Assembly: GCA_040219025.1 (NCBI GenBank)
Contig: JAVJTE010000031.1
Location: 1-64,000, forward strand
Length of the DNA: 64,000 nt
Reading direction: 5' to 3'
DNA from: HT1-32 sp040219025
GTDB lineage: Bacteria; Pseudomonadota; Alphaproteobacteria; Rhodospirillales; HT1-32
This document shows positions 14,963 to 23,139 of this stretch, in pieces. Position 1 is the first letter of the stretch. Each line of letters opens with the position of its first letter. Both the position numbers and the translations under genes were made by a program. Under the pieces are notes generated by a model that worked only from the letters and a program-made list of their open reading frames with translations, was not told the origin of the DNA and searched no databases.

Positions 14963-16372
14963 ATGCCCGACGACAAGCTGAGAAACATTCCGCTCGAACA
15001 GATTGACCGGGATACGGTGATCCATCCGATGACCCAGATGGGTGCGTTCTCCCGCGGGGAACTGGGTGATCCGCGAATCATCGAAACGGCCTCGGGTATC
15101 CGCGTGCGTGACAGCAAGGGCCGGGAAATGATCGACGCGTTTGCCGGTCTTTACTGTGTCAATATCGGCTATGGCCAGACCAGGGTCGCCGATGCCATCG
15201 CCAAACAGGCGCATAAGCTGGCCTACTACCATGTCTATGCCGGCCATTCCCATGAGCCGGTGATTCGCCTGTCGGAGAAAATTGTCGATCTCGCGCCGGA
15301 AGGCATGTCGCGGGTTTATTACGGCCTGTCAGGCTCTGATGCCAACGAGACCCAGGCAAAGCTGGTCTGGTATTATCATAATGTCCGGGGCAAGCCGGAG
15401 AAGAAGAAGATTATTTCACGCCACCGCGGCTATCACGGCAGCTCCGTCATGGCCGGATCACTGACCGGCCTGCCGATTTTCCACAAGATGTTCGACCTGC
15501 CGCTCGACATGGTGCGCCATACCACAGCACCGGATTACTACTGGGAAGCAGCGCCCGGCATGTCCGAACGCGACTTTTCAAAAAAGTGCGCAGCAGATCT
15601 CGAAGCGATGATTCAGGCCGAAGGCCCGGAAACCGTTGGTGCGTTCATCGCCGAGCCGATGCTGGGTACGGGCGGCATCGTCCCGGCACCGGAAGGGTAC
15701 TGGGAAGAAATTCAGCCGGTTCTGGACCGCCACGACATTCTGCTGATCGCCGATGAAGTGGTCTGCGGTTTTGGCCGTCTCGGCAGCAACTTCGGATCAA
15801 CGCATTACAACATGAAACCGGACCTGATCAGTGTCGCCAAAGGTCTGACCAGCGCCTATCTGCCGCTTTCCGGCTGCATTGTCGGCGACCGGGTCTGGAA
15901 GGCCATTGAAGAAGGTTCGGACGAGCTTGGTGTGTTCAACCATGGCTGGACCTACTCGGCCCACCCGATCTGCGCTGCGGCAGCGATTGCCAATCTTGAG
16001 ATCATCGAGGAACAGAACCTGACCGGAAATGCCGCGACAACCGGCGCTCATTTCCTCAAGGGGCTGAAGGATGCCTTTGCCGGTCACAGCCATCTTGCCG
16101 AAGCACGCGGCGAAGGTCTGCTGGCTGCCGTCGAGTTCGTCGCCGACCCGGCGACCAAAAAACCGTTTGAAAAAAGCAGGAAGGTTGCGGCAAAGCTGGC
16201 CATGGCCTGCGCCGACGAAGGTGTTATCTGTCGCGCGATGCCGCATGGTGATATCCTCGGCTTCGCTCCGCCGCTGATCCTGACCCCGGCGGAAGCTGAC
16301 GAAATCGTCGACAAGGTCAGCCGTGGCGTCAAAAAGGGCTTCGACCGCCTCATCGCCGACGGCGTTATCTGA
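14963..16372 (+). CDS. Class-III aminotransferase (putrescine or beta-alanine/omega-amino acid:pyruvate type)
   Basis: The 469-residue protein is a PLP-dependent class-III omega-transaminase. Key parts are YYGLSGSDANETQAKL (cofactor phosphate binding), HRGYHGSSVMAGSLTG, LIADEVVCGFGRLGSNFG with the PLP-contacting aspartate, and DLISVAKGLTSAYLPLSG, whose lysine forms the Schiff base. Closest by pattern are putrescine-pyruvate (SpuC), taurine-pyruvate and beta-alanine-pyruvate enzymes. The genes converging on it encode a ureohydrolase and a carbamoylase, which can produce putrescine or beta-alanine, so either substrate would fit. The start is the ATG at 14963, with AGGAGA upstream; a longer frame reaches back into the operator. 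It is likely controlled by the adjacent Lrp protein. Confidence 0.85.
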   Translation: MPDDKLRNIPLEQIDRDTVIHPMTQMGAFSRGELGDPRIIETASGIRVRDSKGREMIDAFAGLYCVNIGYGQTRVADAIAKQAHKLAYYHVYAGHSHEPVIRLSEKIVDLAPEGMSRVYYGLSGSDANETQAKLVWYYHNVRGKPEKKKIISRHRGYHGSSVMAGSLTGLPIFHKMFDLPLDMVRHTTAPDYYWEAAPGMSERDFSKKCAADLEAMIQAEGPETVGAFIAEPMLGTGGIVPAPEGYWEEIQPVLDRHDILLIADEVVCGFGRLGSNFGSTHYNMKPDLISVAKGLTSAYLPLSGCIVGDRVWKAIEEGSDELGVFNHGWTYSAHPICAAAAIANLEIIEEQNLTGNAATTGAHFLKGLKDAFAGHSHLAEARGEGLLAAVEFVADPATKKPFEKSRKVAAKLAMACADEGVICRAMPHGDILGFAPPLILTPAEADEIVDKVSRGVKKGFDRLIADGVI

Positions 16373-16389
16373 CACCAGCTTTTGAAGCG

Positions 16390-16428
16390 ACAGCCCCGCC
16401 GACCTGTTCGGGCCGGCGGGGCTGTTTC
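16390..16428 (+). terminator. Terminator after the aminotransferase
   Basis: An 11-base perfect stem (16390-16400 and 16415-16425, arm ACAGCCCCGCC) starts 17 bases after the stop codon and is followed by TTTCATTTA. It is a standard rho-independent shape for the plus-strand transcript. Confidence 0.75.
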
Positions 16429-16435
16429 ATTTACG

Positions 16436-16464
16436 CCTGGACCCCCGCTTTCGCGGGGGTGACA
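16436..16464. repeat. REP-like dispersed palindrome
   Basis: Perfect 8-base arms ACCCCCGC/GCGGGGGT with loop TTTC sit inside the flanks CCTGG and GACA. This is the form of a small palindrome repeated in intergenic DNA of many alphaproteobacteria. It lies between convergent genes. Only this copy is clear in the window, so its dispersed nature is from general knowledge. Confidence 0.5.
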
Positions 16465-16510
16465 TCTGTATGGACCCTTTTGCGTTGAGAGGCGCAAGAG
16501 CGGCGGCTGG

Positions 16511-17749
16511 CTAATCCTGTCCTGCCGCCTGCAGCATTGCTGCCAGCAGGACATTGGCACCGGCGGAGATGTCGTGGGGGGTCGCGGATTCGGCCTCGTT
16601 GTGGCTGAGACCGTCTTCGCAGGGGATGAAGATCATGGCTGTCGGGGCGATGGCTGACAGGTAAATGGCGTCATGGCCGGCACCGGAGACGATATCCATA
16701 TGCGCCAGCCCCAGTTTCTCCGACGACCGGCGCACCAGATCAACCATCCCCTTGTCGAAGACCGTCGGTGACTTGCGGGCCAGCAGGGTGCAGGTGACCT
16801 CAAGGCCGAGATCTTTGGCGATGCCGGTTGCCGCTGCTTCCATATCCCGCCCCATTGCCTCAAGCGCTTCCTGACTGAAGGCCCGGATATCGGCATCCAG
16901 GCTGACCGAACCGGGAATGGTGTTGCGGCTGTTCGGGGTCACATCAAGCCGACCGACCGTAGTCACCCCGACGTTCTGGTTCCTGATACCGATCTCGTTC
17001 ACCGCCACCACCAGACGTGCGGCACCCAGCAGCGCGTCGCGGCGGACGTTCATCGGTGTTGTTCCGGCATGGCTGTCCTGACCGGAGAAGATCACCTCAA
17101 ACCAGCTTGATCCCTGCCCGCCGGTGACCACGCCGATGGTCTTCTCTGCCCGTTCAAGGATCGGTCCCTGTTCGATATGTGCCTCGAAATAGGCAGCGAC
17201 GGGCCGGGGTTTGCAGGGCTGGTCACCATCATGCCCGATACGCTTCAGTTCGCTGCCCAGGGTCAGCCCGGCTGCATCAGTTCGTGCCAGACCATAATCA
17301 AGCGTGAACTGCCCGGCGAACACGCCCGAGCCGACCATCGCCGGTGAAAAGCGCGAGCCTTCCTCATTCGTCCAGCAGACCACCTCGATCGGTGCGCGGG
17401 TCTGAATATTCATTTCGTTCAGGGACCGGATGACCTCGAGGCCCGCCAGCACGCCATAGACACCGTCGAATCGGCCACCATGCGGCTGGGTATCGAGATG
17501 GCTGCCGGTCATTACCGGCGCGGCATCCGGGTCTGTCCCGGCCCGGCGGGCGAAGATATTGCCCATCTGGTCGATACCGATGCTGCAGCCGGCGTCCCGG
17601 CACCAGCTGATAAACAGCTCGCGACCGGCCAGGTCTTCATCGGTCAGGGCAAGACGGCGACTGCCGCCGTCCGTTCCCGGCCCGATTTCAGCCATGGCCA
17701 TCAGGCTGTCCCAGAGGCGGTCACTATTGGTCAGGAGATTTGTCGGCAT
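16511..17749 (-). CDS. Zn-dependent N-carbamoyl-amino acid hydrolase / beta-ureidopropionase (M20 family)
   Basis: The 412-residue enzyme belongs to the hydantoinase/carbamoylase group of M20 metallopeptidases. Metal and substrate motifs appear in order: TGSHLDTQPHGGRFDGVYG (first ligands), TNEEGSRFSPAM (bridging glutamate region), EAHIEQGPILE, DSHAGTTPM in the lid domain, and GAGHDAIYL near the C-terminus. It hydrolyses an N-carbamoyl bond (N-carbamoyl-amino acids, N-carbamoyl-beta-alanine) or allantoate-like ureides. Its ATG overlaps the stop of the preceding ureohydrolase by one base (TGATG), so the two are translationally coupled. Together they suggest use of guanidino or carbamoyl compounds as nitrogen source. 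The exact substrate is not resolved. Confidence 0.83.
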   Translation of the reverse strand: MPTNLLTNSDRLWDSLMAMAEIGPGTDGGSRRLALTDEDLAGRELFISWCRDAGCSIGIDQMGNIFARRAGTDPDAAPVMTGSHLDTQPHGGRFDGVYGVLAGLEVIRSLNEMNIQTRAPIEVVCWTNEEGSRFSPAMVGSGVFAGQFTLDYGLARTDAAGLTLGSELKRIGHDGDQPCKPRPVAAYFEAHIEQGPILERAEKTIGVVTGGQGSSWFEVIFSGQDSHAGTTPMNVRRDALLGAARLVVAVNEIGIRNQNVGVTTVGRLDVTPNSRNTIPGSVSLDADIRAFSQEALEAMGRDMEAAATGIAKDLGLEVTCTLLARKSPTVFDKGMVDLVRRSSEKLGLAHMDIVSGAGHDAIYLSAIAPTAMIFIPCEDGLSHNEAESATPHDISAGANVLLAAMLQAAGQD

Positions 17750-18714
17750 CAGGCCCTCCGTGCGGCAAGTGAATCGGCAACAATACAAAGAATTTCAAAC
17801 ATGATGGTCGCACCGACGAGAGCCGTATTGCCTGTCGGGTCAAAAGGCGGTGCCACCTCCACCACATCCCCGCCAACCAGATTGAGGCCCCGCAGCCCGC
17901 GGATCATCAGCTGAGCCTCCAGTGTCGAGAACCCGCCGCATTCCGGCGTCCCCGTCCCCGGTGCATAAACCGGGTCGAGGCCATCAACGTCAAAGCTGAC
18001 ATAGGTCGGGCCATCACCGACAACCCGCCGGGCCTCCTCGATCACGCCCTTCACGCCGATCTCGTAGAACTCCTCGATATAGATGACGCGCATCCCGCTA
18101 TCATGGCTGAACTTCCAGATATCCGCGTCATTCACACCGCCACGAATACCGATCTGGATGGTACGTTTCGGATCCAGCAGCCCCTCCTCAACCGCGCGGC
18201 GAAACGGGGCGCCATGATGAAACTTGGACCCGAGATAATCATCACCAGTGTCGCAATGCGCATCAAAATGCACCATGCCGACCGGCCGGTCGGCACAGAT
18301 GCCGCGGAAAATCGGCAAGGTGACGGAATGGTCGCCGCCAGCAGAAACCGGTGTGATCCCGGCCTGATGGACCCGCTGATAAAACTCGCCGATCTCTGCC
18401 AGGCTTTCTTCCAGATGGAACGGGCTGGCGACCCAGGCATCGCCGATATCGGCGACCCGGCACAGATCGAACGGGGCAATCTTCGAGGCCTGATTGATCT
18501 TGCGCATCAGGCTCGACTGATTGCGGATCTCGCGCGGGCCATGCCGGGCACCGGTACGGTTGGTTACCCCGCCGTCATACGGAATACCGATCAGGCCGAT
18601 ATCCACATCCGCAAACGTCTCGCGATAGGGGGCGCGCATGAAGGTCGGCAGCCCGGTATAGCGGGGCCGTGCCTGGGGATCGGCGAATTCCGGATAGTTC
18701 TCGATGTTCGGCAT
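17749..18714 (-). CDS. Ureohydrolase-family enzyme (agmatinase or guanidino-acid amidinohydrolase)
   Basis: The 321-residue protein has the dinuclear manganese site of the arginase/agmatinase family: AGGDHSVTLP, then HFDAHCDTGDD, then SFDVDGLDPVYAPGTGTPE. These enzymes split a guanidino group to give urea. Overall shape and the GVTNRTGARHGPREIRNQS substrate loop suit the agmatinase/guanidinobutyrase/guanidinopropionase subgroup. With an omega-transaminase converging and a polyamine transporter 5 kb away, agmatine to putrescine is one option. With the coupled carbamoylase, guanidinopropionate to beta-alanine is another. The start is placed at the ATG at 18714 because the family begins there. 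Confidence 0.85.
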   Translation of the reverse strand: MPNIENYPEFADPQARPRYTGLPTFMRAPYRETFADVDIGLIGIPYDGGVTNRTGARHGPREIRNQSSLMRKINQASKIAPFDLCRVADIGDAWVASPFHLEESLAEIGEFYQRVHQAGITPVSAGGDHSVTLPIFRGICADRPVGMVHFDAHCDTGDDYLGSKFHHGAPFRRAVEEGLLDPKRTIQIGIRGGVNDADIWKFSHDSGMRVIYIEEFYEIGVKGVIEEARRVVGDGPTYVSFDVDGLDPVYAPGTGTPECGGFSTLEAQLMIRGLRGLNLVGGDVVEVAPPFDPTGNTALVGATIMFEILCIVADSLAARRA

Positions 18715-18788
18715 AACGCTCCCTCTGTCCTGCGGAGAGCCAGCATCACCCGTCCGACCAGCATCGTCCAGCGCCGGACAGCCGAATA

Positions 18789-18950
18789 TCACGACATATC
18801 AATACCCACAGAAAAACTATTGCGTGGGCCATCAGGGCGGGTCAGATGACCATCACCGGATGCCCGGGCTTCAGGCTGATAATCTGTTACGCCATGATAG
18901 GCGATAATCAGTAACCCCAGAACAATCAGCTTAATCATAAGCTTAAACAT
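18789..18950 (-). CDS. Possible small single-pass membrane protein
   Basis: A 53-codon frame from ATG 18950 encodes a short start (MFKLMIK) and one strongly hydrophobic segment (LIVLGLLIIAY), followed by a polar tail. There is no recognisable family. A GA-rich stretch lies just upstream of the start. It stands alone between the ureohydrolase and cysG, and codon content is ordinary. It may be a real small membrane protein or a chance frame. Confidence 0.3.
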   Translation of the reverse strand: MFKLMIKLIVLGLLIIAYHGVTDYQPEARASGDGHLTRPDGPRNSFSVGIDMS

Positions 18951-19083
18951 TGAGACCATCTCCCGTCCGGATATTTCGGCAGCCATCCGTATATCCGGTT
19001 TCCCGCGCACGAAGATATGAACCGGATCACATATATTTCACATAAAAATATTGATAATTAAATATATTTAGACATTTTTTCTG

Positions 19084-19104
19084 CGTGAATTAGATTGTTT
19101 CACG
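19084..19104 (+). promoter_or_regulatory. Short dyad in the AT-rich cysG leader
   Basis: CGTGAA (19084-19089) and TTCACG (19099-19104) form a 6-base inverted repeat in an unusually AT-rich leader of about 100 bases before cysG. The position (18 bases before the start codon) would suit a repressor site of the siroheme/sulfite operon. No regulator gene is adjacent, so this is only a candidate. Confidence 0.3.
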
Positions 19105-19122
19105 AACCAAATGTGATGAACC

Positions 19123-20562
19123 ATGACTCATATCGCTTTACCAATCTTTCTGCCGCTTCAGGGAAAAACTGCCGTCATCGTTGGCGGCGGTGCACTGGCT
19201 GTGCGCAAGCTGCGGCTGGTCCTGAAAACAGCCGCAAGTATCCGCGTCGTGGCCCCTGCACCTGATGCAGAGATGACCCGTCTGGCTGACACCCCCCGCA
19301 TCACCCTTGTCCGACACACCTTCCGCGACGACGACCTGCAGGATGCAGCGGTCGTGTTTGCCGCCACTGGTGAGGAACAAACCGACAGCGCCGTCTCCAG
19401 GGCGGCGATCCGTGCCGGCATTCCCGTCAATGCCGTCGACCGGCCGGAAATATCGACCTTCACCATGGGCTCAATCATTGACCGGGCACCGGTTGTCATC
19501 GGCATCTCGACCGACGGCAGCGCCCCCGTTCTCGCCCGCCGGATCAAGACCCTGATTGAAGCCGCCATTCCGGAACGGCTGGGCAGGGTCGCCGGTTTTG
19601 CCGCCCGGTTCCGTGATACGGTCAAACGTCTGAAACCTTCGGAACGTGATCGCCGTGCCTTCTGGGAACGGTTCTTTGATGGCCGGATCAGCGAACTGGT
19701 CCTCGCCGGGAAGGAGCCGGAAGCACATGCCGCGATGATTGCCGATCTGAATGGCGTCCAGACCGCACAATCCCACGGCAAGGTGTTGCTGGTCGGTGCC
19801 GGCCCCGGTGACCCGGAGCTGCTGACCATCAGGGCCGCCCGTGCCCTGCAGGAAGCGGATGTCATTCTGTATGACAGGCTGGTTCCTGAAGCGGTTCTGG
19901 AACATGCCCGGCGGGATGCCGACCGGATCAGCGTCGGCAAAATGGCCGGTGGGCCCTCCGTACCGCAGGACGAAACCAACCAGCTGATGCTGGACCTCGC
20001 CCGATCCGGCAAGACCGTTGTCCGCCTGAAAGCCGGTGACCCGTTTGTTTTCGGGCGCGGCGGCGAAGAGCAGGCCTGGCTGGCAGGTCATGATATCCCG
20101 GTCCAGGTCGTCCCCGGTATCACCGCTGCTGTCGGTTGCGCAGCCGAAGTGGGCCTGCCGCTGACCCATCGCGACCATACCCAGTCCGTCACCTTCGTGA
20201 CGGCGCATGGCAAGGACGGCGAACCCGGCGTGAACTGGCAGGCACTGGCTGACCTGAACGGAACACTGGCAATCTATATGGGTGTGCGGCAGGCAGCTTC
20301 GACGCAGGCGCATCTGCTTGCCGCCGGCCTCCCTTCTGCAACACCGGTTGCGATCACCCAGAGCGGGACCCAGCCCGGACAGCGGCTCGTTCGCGGCCAG
20401 CTTGGAGCCCTCCCGGATCTGATCGATCAATATGAAATCACCGGCCCGGCAATTATCTATGTCGGCGAGACTGCCGCCCTCGGCATTGCCGGAGAAGAGT
20501 CCCGAAACAACACCCCCCTTACCCGCGCGCCGGATGCCCTGCGCGCCGCAGCAGGAGCCTGA
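19123..20562 (+). CDS. cysG: Siroheme synthase CysG (trifunctional)
   Basis: The 479-residue protein fuses two modules. Residues 1-about 210 form the precorrin-2 dehydrogenase/ferrochelatase part, with the NAD motif VIVGGGALAVRKLR and the STDGSAPVLARRIK loop. Residues about 218-460 form uroporphyrinogen-III C-methyltransferase, with VLLVGAGPGDPELLTIRA, YDRLV, LKAGDPFVFGRGGEE and PGITAAVGCA. It converts uroporphyrinogen III to siroheme, the cofactor of the sulfite reductase encoded two genes later. It heads the operon cysG-DUF2849-cysI-DUF934, a common alphaproteobacterial arrangement. Length and domain order are normal. Confidence 0.95.
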   Translation: MTHIALPIFLPLQGKTAVIVGGGALAVRKLRLVLKTAASIRVVAPAPDAEMTRLADTPRITLVRHTFRDDDLQDAAVVFAATGEEQTDSAVSRAAIRAGIPVNAVDRPEISTFTMGSIIDRAPVVIGISTDGSAPVLARRIKTLIEAAIPERLGRVAGFAARFRDTVKRLKPSERDRRAFWERFFDGRISELVLAGKEPEAHAAMIADLNGVQTAQSHGKVLLVGAGPGDPELLTIRAARALQEADVILYDRLVPEAVLEHARRDADRISVGKMAGGPSVPQDETNQLMLDLARSGKTVVRLKAGDPFVFGRGGEEQAWLAGHDIPVQVVPGITAAVGCAAEVGLPLTHRDHTQSVTFVTAHGKDGEPGVNWQALADLNGTLAIYMGVRQAASTQAHLLAAGLPSATPVAITQSGTQPGQRLVRGQLGALPDLIDQYEITGPAIIYVGETAALGIAGEESRNNTPLTRAPDALRAAAGA

Positions 20563-20564
20563 TC

Positions 20565-20864
20565 ATGGCAAAAGTTCTTACCTCAAACCGCCTTGCCGAC
20601 GGCGCTGTTGTCTATCTTGACCGGCAGGGTGACTGGACCACCGACGTGCTGTCCGCCCGCCTGCTGGAAGGTGACGACGCGATTGAAAAGGCTGAAGCAG
20701 CAGGCCGGGATGCAGTTGCCCGGCATCATGTCGTTGAAGCCTATCTGATTGATGCAGAGTTGCGTGAAGGCTCTGTCTACCTCACCCGATTTCGTGAACG
20801 TATCCGCGCCCAGGGACCAACCATCCTGTTCGGCATTGCGGGTCTGAAGAAGAAGGCCGCCTGA
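20565..20864 (+). CDS. DUF2849 protein of the sulfite reductase operon
   Basis: The 99-residue protein begins MAKVLTSNRLADGAVVYLD and matches DUF2849, a small family found almost only between cysG and cysI in alphaproteobacteria. It lies 2 bases after cysG and 1 base before cysI, so co-expression is near certain. No catalytic motif is visible. A helper role in assembling or regulating the siroheme sulfite reductase is suggested by gene order alone. Confidence 0.85.
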   Translation: MAKVLTSNRLADGAVVYLDRQGDWTTDVLSARLLEGDDAIEKAEAAGRDAVARHHVVEAYLIDAELREGSVYLTRFRERIRAQGPTILFGIAGLKKKAA

Positions 20865-20865
20865 A

Positions 20866-22521
20866 ATGTACCAATATGATCAGTATGACCACGCTTTCAT
20901 GGCAAACCGTGTCGATCAATATCGCGGCCAGGTCAGTCGCCGGCTGGCCGGTGACCTGTCGGAAGACCAGTTCAAACCACTGCGTCTGATGAACGGCCTC
21001 TATCTGCAACTGCATGCCTACATGCTGCGGGTTGCCATTCCCTACGGCACCCTGTCATCCGGCCAGATGCGCAAACTGGCGGAAATCTCGCGGACATATG
21101 ACCGTGGTTATGGCCATTTCACCACCCGCCAGAACATTCAGTTCAACTGGATCAAACTGGAACAGTCGCCGGATATTCTGGCCGAGCTGGCGTCGGTCGA
21201 GATGCATGCAATCCAGACCAGTGGCAACACCATCCGCAACACCACCTCCGACCCGTTCGCAGGAGCCGTGGCCGGTGAAATTGACGATCCCCGGGTCTGG
21301 TGCGAGATCATCCGTCAGTGGTCGACCCTGCATCCCGAGTTTTCGTTCCTGCCCCGCAAGTTCAAGATCGCGGTAACCGGCAGTGAAGATGACCGTGCCG
21401 CCATCAAGGTTCATGACATCGGGCTGGCCCTACGACGCAATGAAGCTGGCGAGATCGGCTTTGAAGTTCTGGTGGGTGGTGGCCTTGGCCGTACCCCGAT
21501 GATCGGCAAGACAATCCGGGAATTCGTCAGCCAGCGTGACCTGCTGTCCTACCTCGAAGCGATCCTGCGGACATACAACCTGATCGGACGCCGGGACAAC
21601 AAGTACAAGGCCCGCATCAAGATCATGGTGCATGAACTGGGCATTGATGAAGTCCGCCGCCAGGTTGATGCGGAATGGGAACATCTGCGCGATGGCGCGC
21701 TGGTGCTGCCGGAAGAGGAAATTGCCCGTATCCGCGCATTCTTTGCTGCACCGGCTTTTGAGACCATTGAAACCCCGGTTCGCAGTTATGAGGTTGCCCG
21801 TTTCGAAGATCAGGACTTTGCCCGCTGGACGAAGACAAATGTCGCCGCCCACCGCCAGCCCGGATACGGCATTGCCGTGATTTCGCTGAAACCGACTGGT
21901 GGCGTCCCCGGTGATGCGACAGCCGAACAGATGGAGAAAGTTGCTGAACTTGCCGAGCGTTACAGCCTCGGTGAAATCCGTGTCACCCACACCCAGAATC
22001 TGGTGCTGCCCCATGTCCGGCTGTCCGACATGCACAGCCTGTGGCAGGGGCTGTCGGATGCCGGCCTCGGGACCGCAAATATCGGATTGATTTCCGACAT
22101 CATTGCCTGTCCCGGTCTGGATTACTGCGCCCTCGCCAATACCCGGTCCATCCCGGTGGCACAGCGGATCCAGCAGCGGGTCGATAATATTGACCGCCAG
22201 CATGACTTGCGCGAACTGTCGGTAAAAATCTCCGGCTGTATCAACGCCTGCGGGCATCATCATATCGGCAATATCGGCATTCTGGGCGTCGATCGCCGGG
22301 GTGAGGAATATTACCAGATCACCATCGGCGGGCGCGCTGACGAGAATGCCCGTCTGGGTGATGTCATCGGCCCGGCGGTCTCCTATGACGAGGTTCCGGC
22401 GGCGGTCGAACGGTTGCTGGATGCCTATGTCGCGGAACGCAAGGACGACGAGACTTTCATCGGCACCTACGAGCGTGTCGGTCTGAAACCCTTCAAGGAG
22501 GCGGTTTATGTCACTGATTAG
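20866..22521 (+). CDS. cysI: Sulfite/nitrite reductase haemoprotein (CysI-like)
   Basis: The 551-residue protein has the duplicated ferredoxin-like and siroheme domains of assimilatory sulfite and nitrite reductases. The Fe4S4/siroheme cysteines are seen in ACPGLDYCAL and KISGCINACGHHHIG. An early arginine-rich segment (RGYGHFTTRQNIQFNW) binds siroheme. Its neighbours (CysG for cofactor, DUF2849, DUF934) and the lack of nitrate genes favour sulfite as the physiological substrate. The last 14 bases overlap the DUF934 gene, whose strong AAGGAGG ribosome site lies within this gene's end. Confidence 0.9.
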   Translation: MYQYDQYDHAFMANRVDQYRGQVSRRLAGDLSEDQFKPLRLMNGLYLQLHAYMLRVAIPYGTLSSGQMRKLAEISRTYDRGYGHFTTRQNIQFNWIKLEQSPDILAELASVEMHAIQTSGNTIRNTTSDPFAGAVAGEIDDPRVWCEIIRQWSTLHPEFSFLPRKFKIAVTGSEDDRAAIKVHDIGLALRRNEAGEIGFEVLVGGGLGRTPMIGKTIREFVSQRDLLSYLEAILRTYNLIGRRDNKYKARIKIMVHELGIDEVRRQVDAEWEHLRDGALVLPEEEIARIRAFFAAPAFETIETPVRSYEVARFEDQDFARWTKTNVAAHRQPGYGIAVISLKPTGGVPGDATAEQMEKVAELAERYSLGEIRVTHTQNLVLPHVRLSDMHSLWQGLSDAGLGTANIGLISDIIACPGLDYCALANTRSIPVAQRIQQRVDNIDRQHDLRELSVKISGCINACGHHHIGNIGILGVDRRGEEYYQITIGGRADENARLGDVIGPAVSYDEVPAAVERLLDAYVAERKDDETFIGTYERVGLKPFKEAVYVTD

Positions 22522-23023
22522 AAATGGCGTTGTTATCGATGACCCCTGGATCCGGCTGGATGACGACACACCGGCCACTCCCGGAACACGGGCGATTGTC
22601 TCGCTGAAACGCTGGAAAGCGGAGAAACCCCGGCTGATCGAAACCCTGGCCGGTACCGGCGTGCTGCTGAAAAGCAATGAGGCCGCAGAGGAAATCGCCG
22701 GCGACCTTTCGGTGCTGGAAGTCGTTGCGGTGGACTTTCCGGCCTTTACCGACGGGCGGTCCTATTCCACTGCCCGTATCCTGCGGGAACGCTATCGCTA
22801 TCTCGGCGAAGTCCGGGCGGTTGGTGATGTGCTGCGCGATCAGTACGGCTTCATGGTGCGCTGCGGCGTCGATGCTTTTGAACTGGCTGATGATGTCGAC
22901 AGCGCCGACTGGGTAAAGGCGGTAAACGAAATCCCGACAGCTTACCAGCCCGCCGCCGACGGTCGTAGTCCGCTGTTCAGGATTCGCACTGATACCCCTC
23001 AGGATGCCTGGCTGGCTTACTGA
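22508..23023 (+). CDS. DUF934 protein of the sulfite reductase operon
   Basis: The 171-residue protein matches DUF934, with IVSLKRWKAEKP near residue 30, VVAVDFPAFTDGRSYSTARILRERYRYLGEVRAVGDVLRDQ split across a conserved core, and FMVRCGVDAFEL. Family members nearly always follow cysI in alpha- and betaproteobacteria. The core is small and soluble and its function is not established. It overlaps cysI by 14 bases. It ends the operon; no cysH or cysDN gene follows. Confidence 0.88.
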   Translation: MSLIRNGVVIDDPWIRLDDDTPATPGTRAIVSLKRWKAEKPRLIETLAGTGVLLKSNEAAEEIAGDLSVLEVVAVDFPAFTDGRSYSTARILRERYRYLGEVRAVGDVLRDQYGFMVRCGVDAFELADDVDSADWVKAVNEIPTAYQPAADGRSPLFRIRTDTPQDAWLAY

Positions 23024-23063
23024 CCCGCAGGTCCTGAACACTTCCCCAACTTCCCGACCCACA

Positions 23064-23098
23064 AAAAACAAGGGCCTGTTGCTTGACGCAACAGGCCC
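23064..23098 (-). terminator. Terminator of the pot operon
   Basis: Perfect 11-base arms (23072-23082 and 23088-23098, arm GGGCCTGTTGC) with a 5-base loop are followed on the minus strand by TTGTTTTTTG. The hairpin lies between the convergent cys and pot operons. On the plus strand the trailing sequence is C-rich, so it serves the minus-strand pot transcript best. Confidence 0.8.
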
Positions 23099-23139
23099 CT
23101 CCCCCTGACGGCGGTCTCCCCCAACGCACCGTCTGAAAA

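Noticed and set aside
14963..16372. Aminotransferase as the missing aminoethylphosphonate transaminase
   Set aside because: It is a class-III omega-transaminase 30 kb away with its own Lrp regulator; AEP transaminases near pepM usually belong to class V or are fused to the cytidylyltransferase.
21430..22677. 415-codon antisense frame over cysI
   Set aside because: Long because of GC-rich codon bias; cysI on the other strand is certain.
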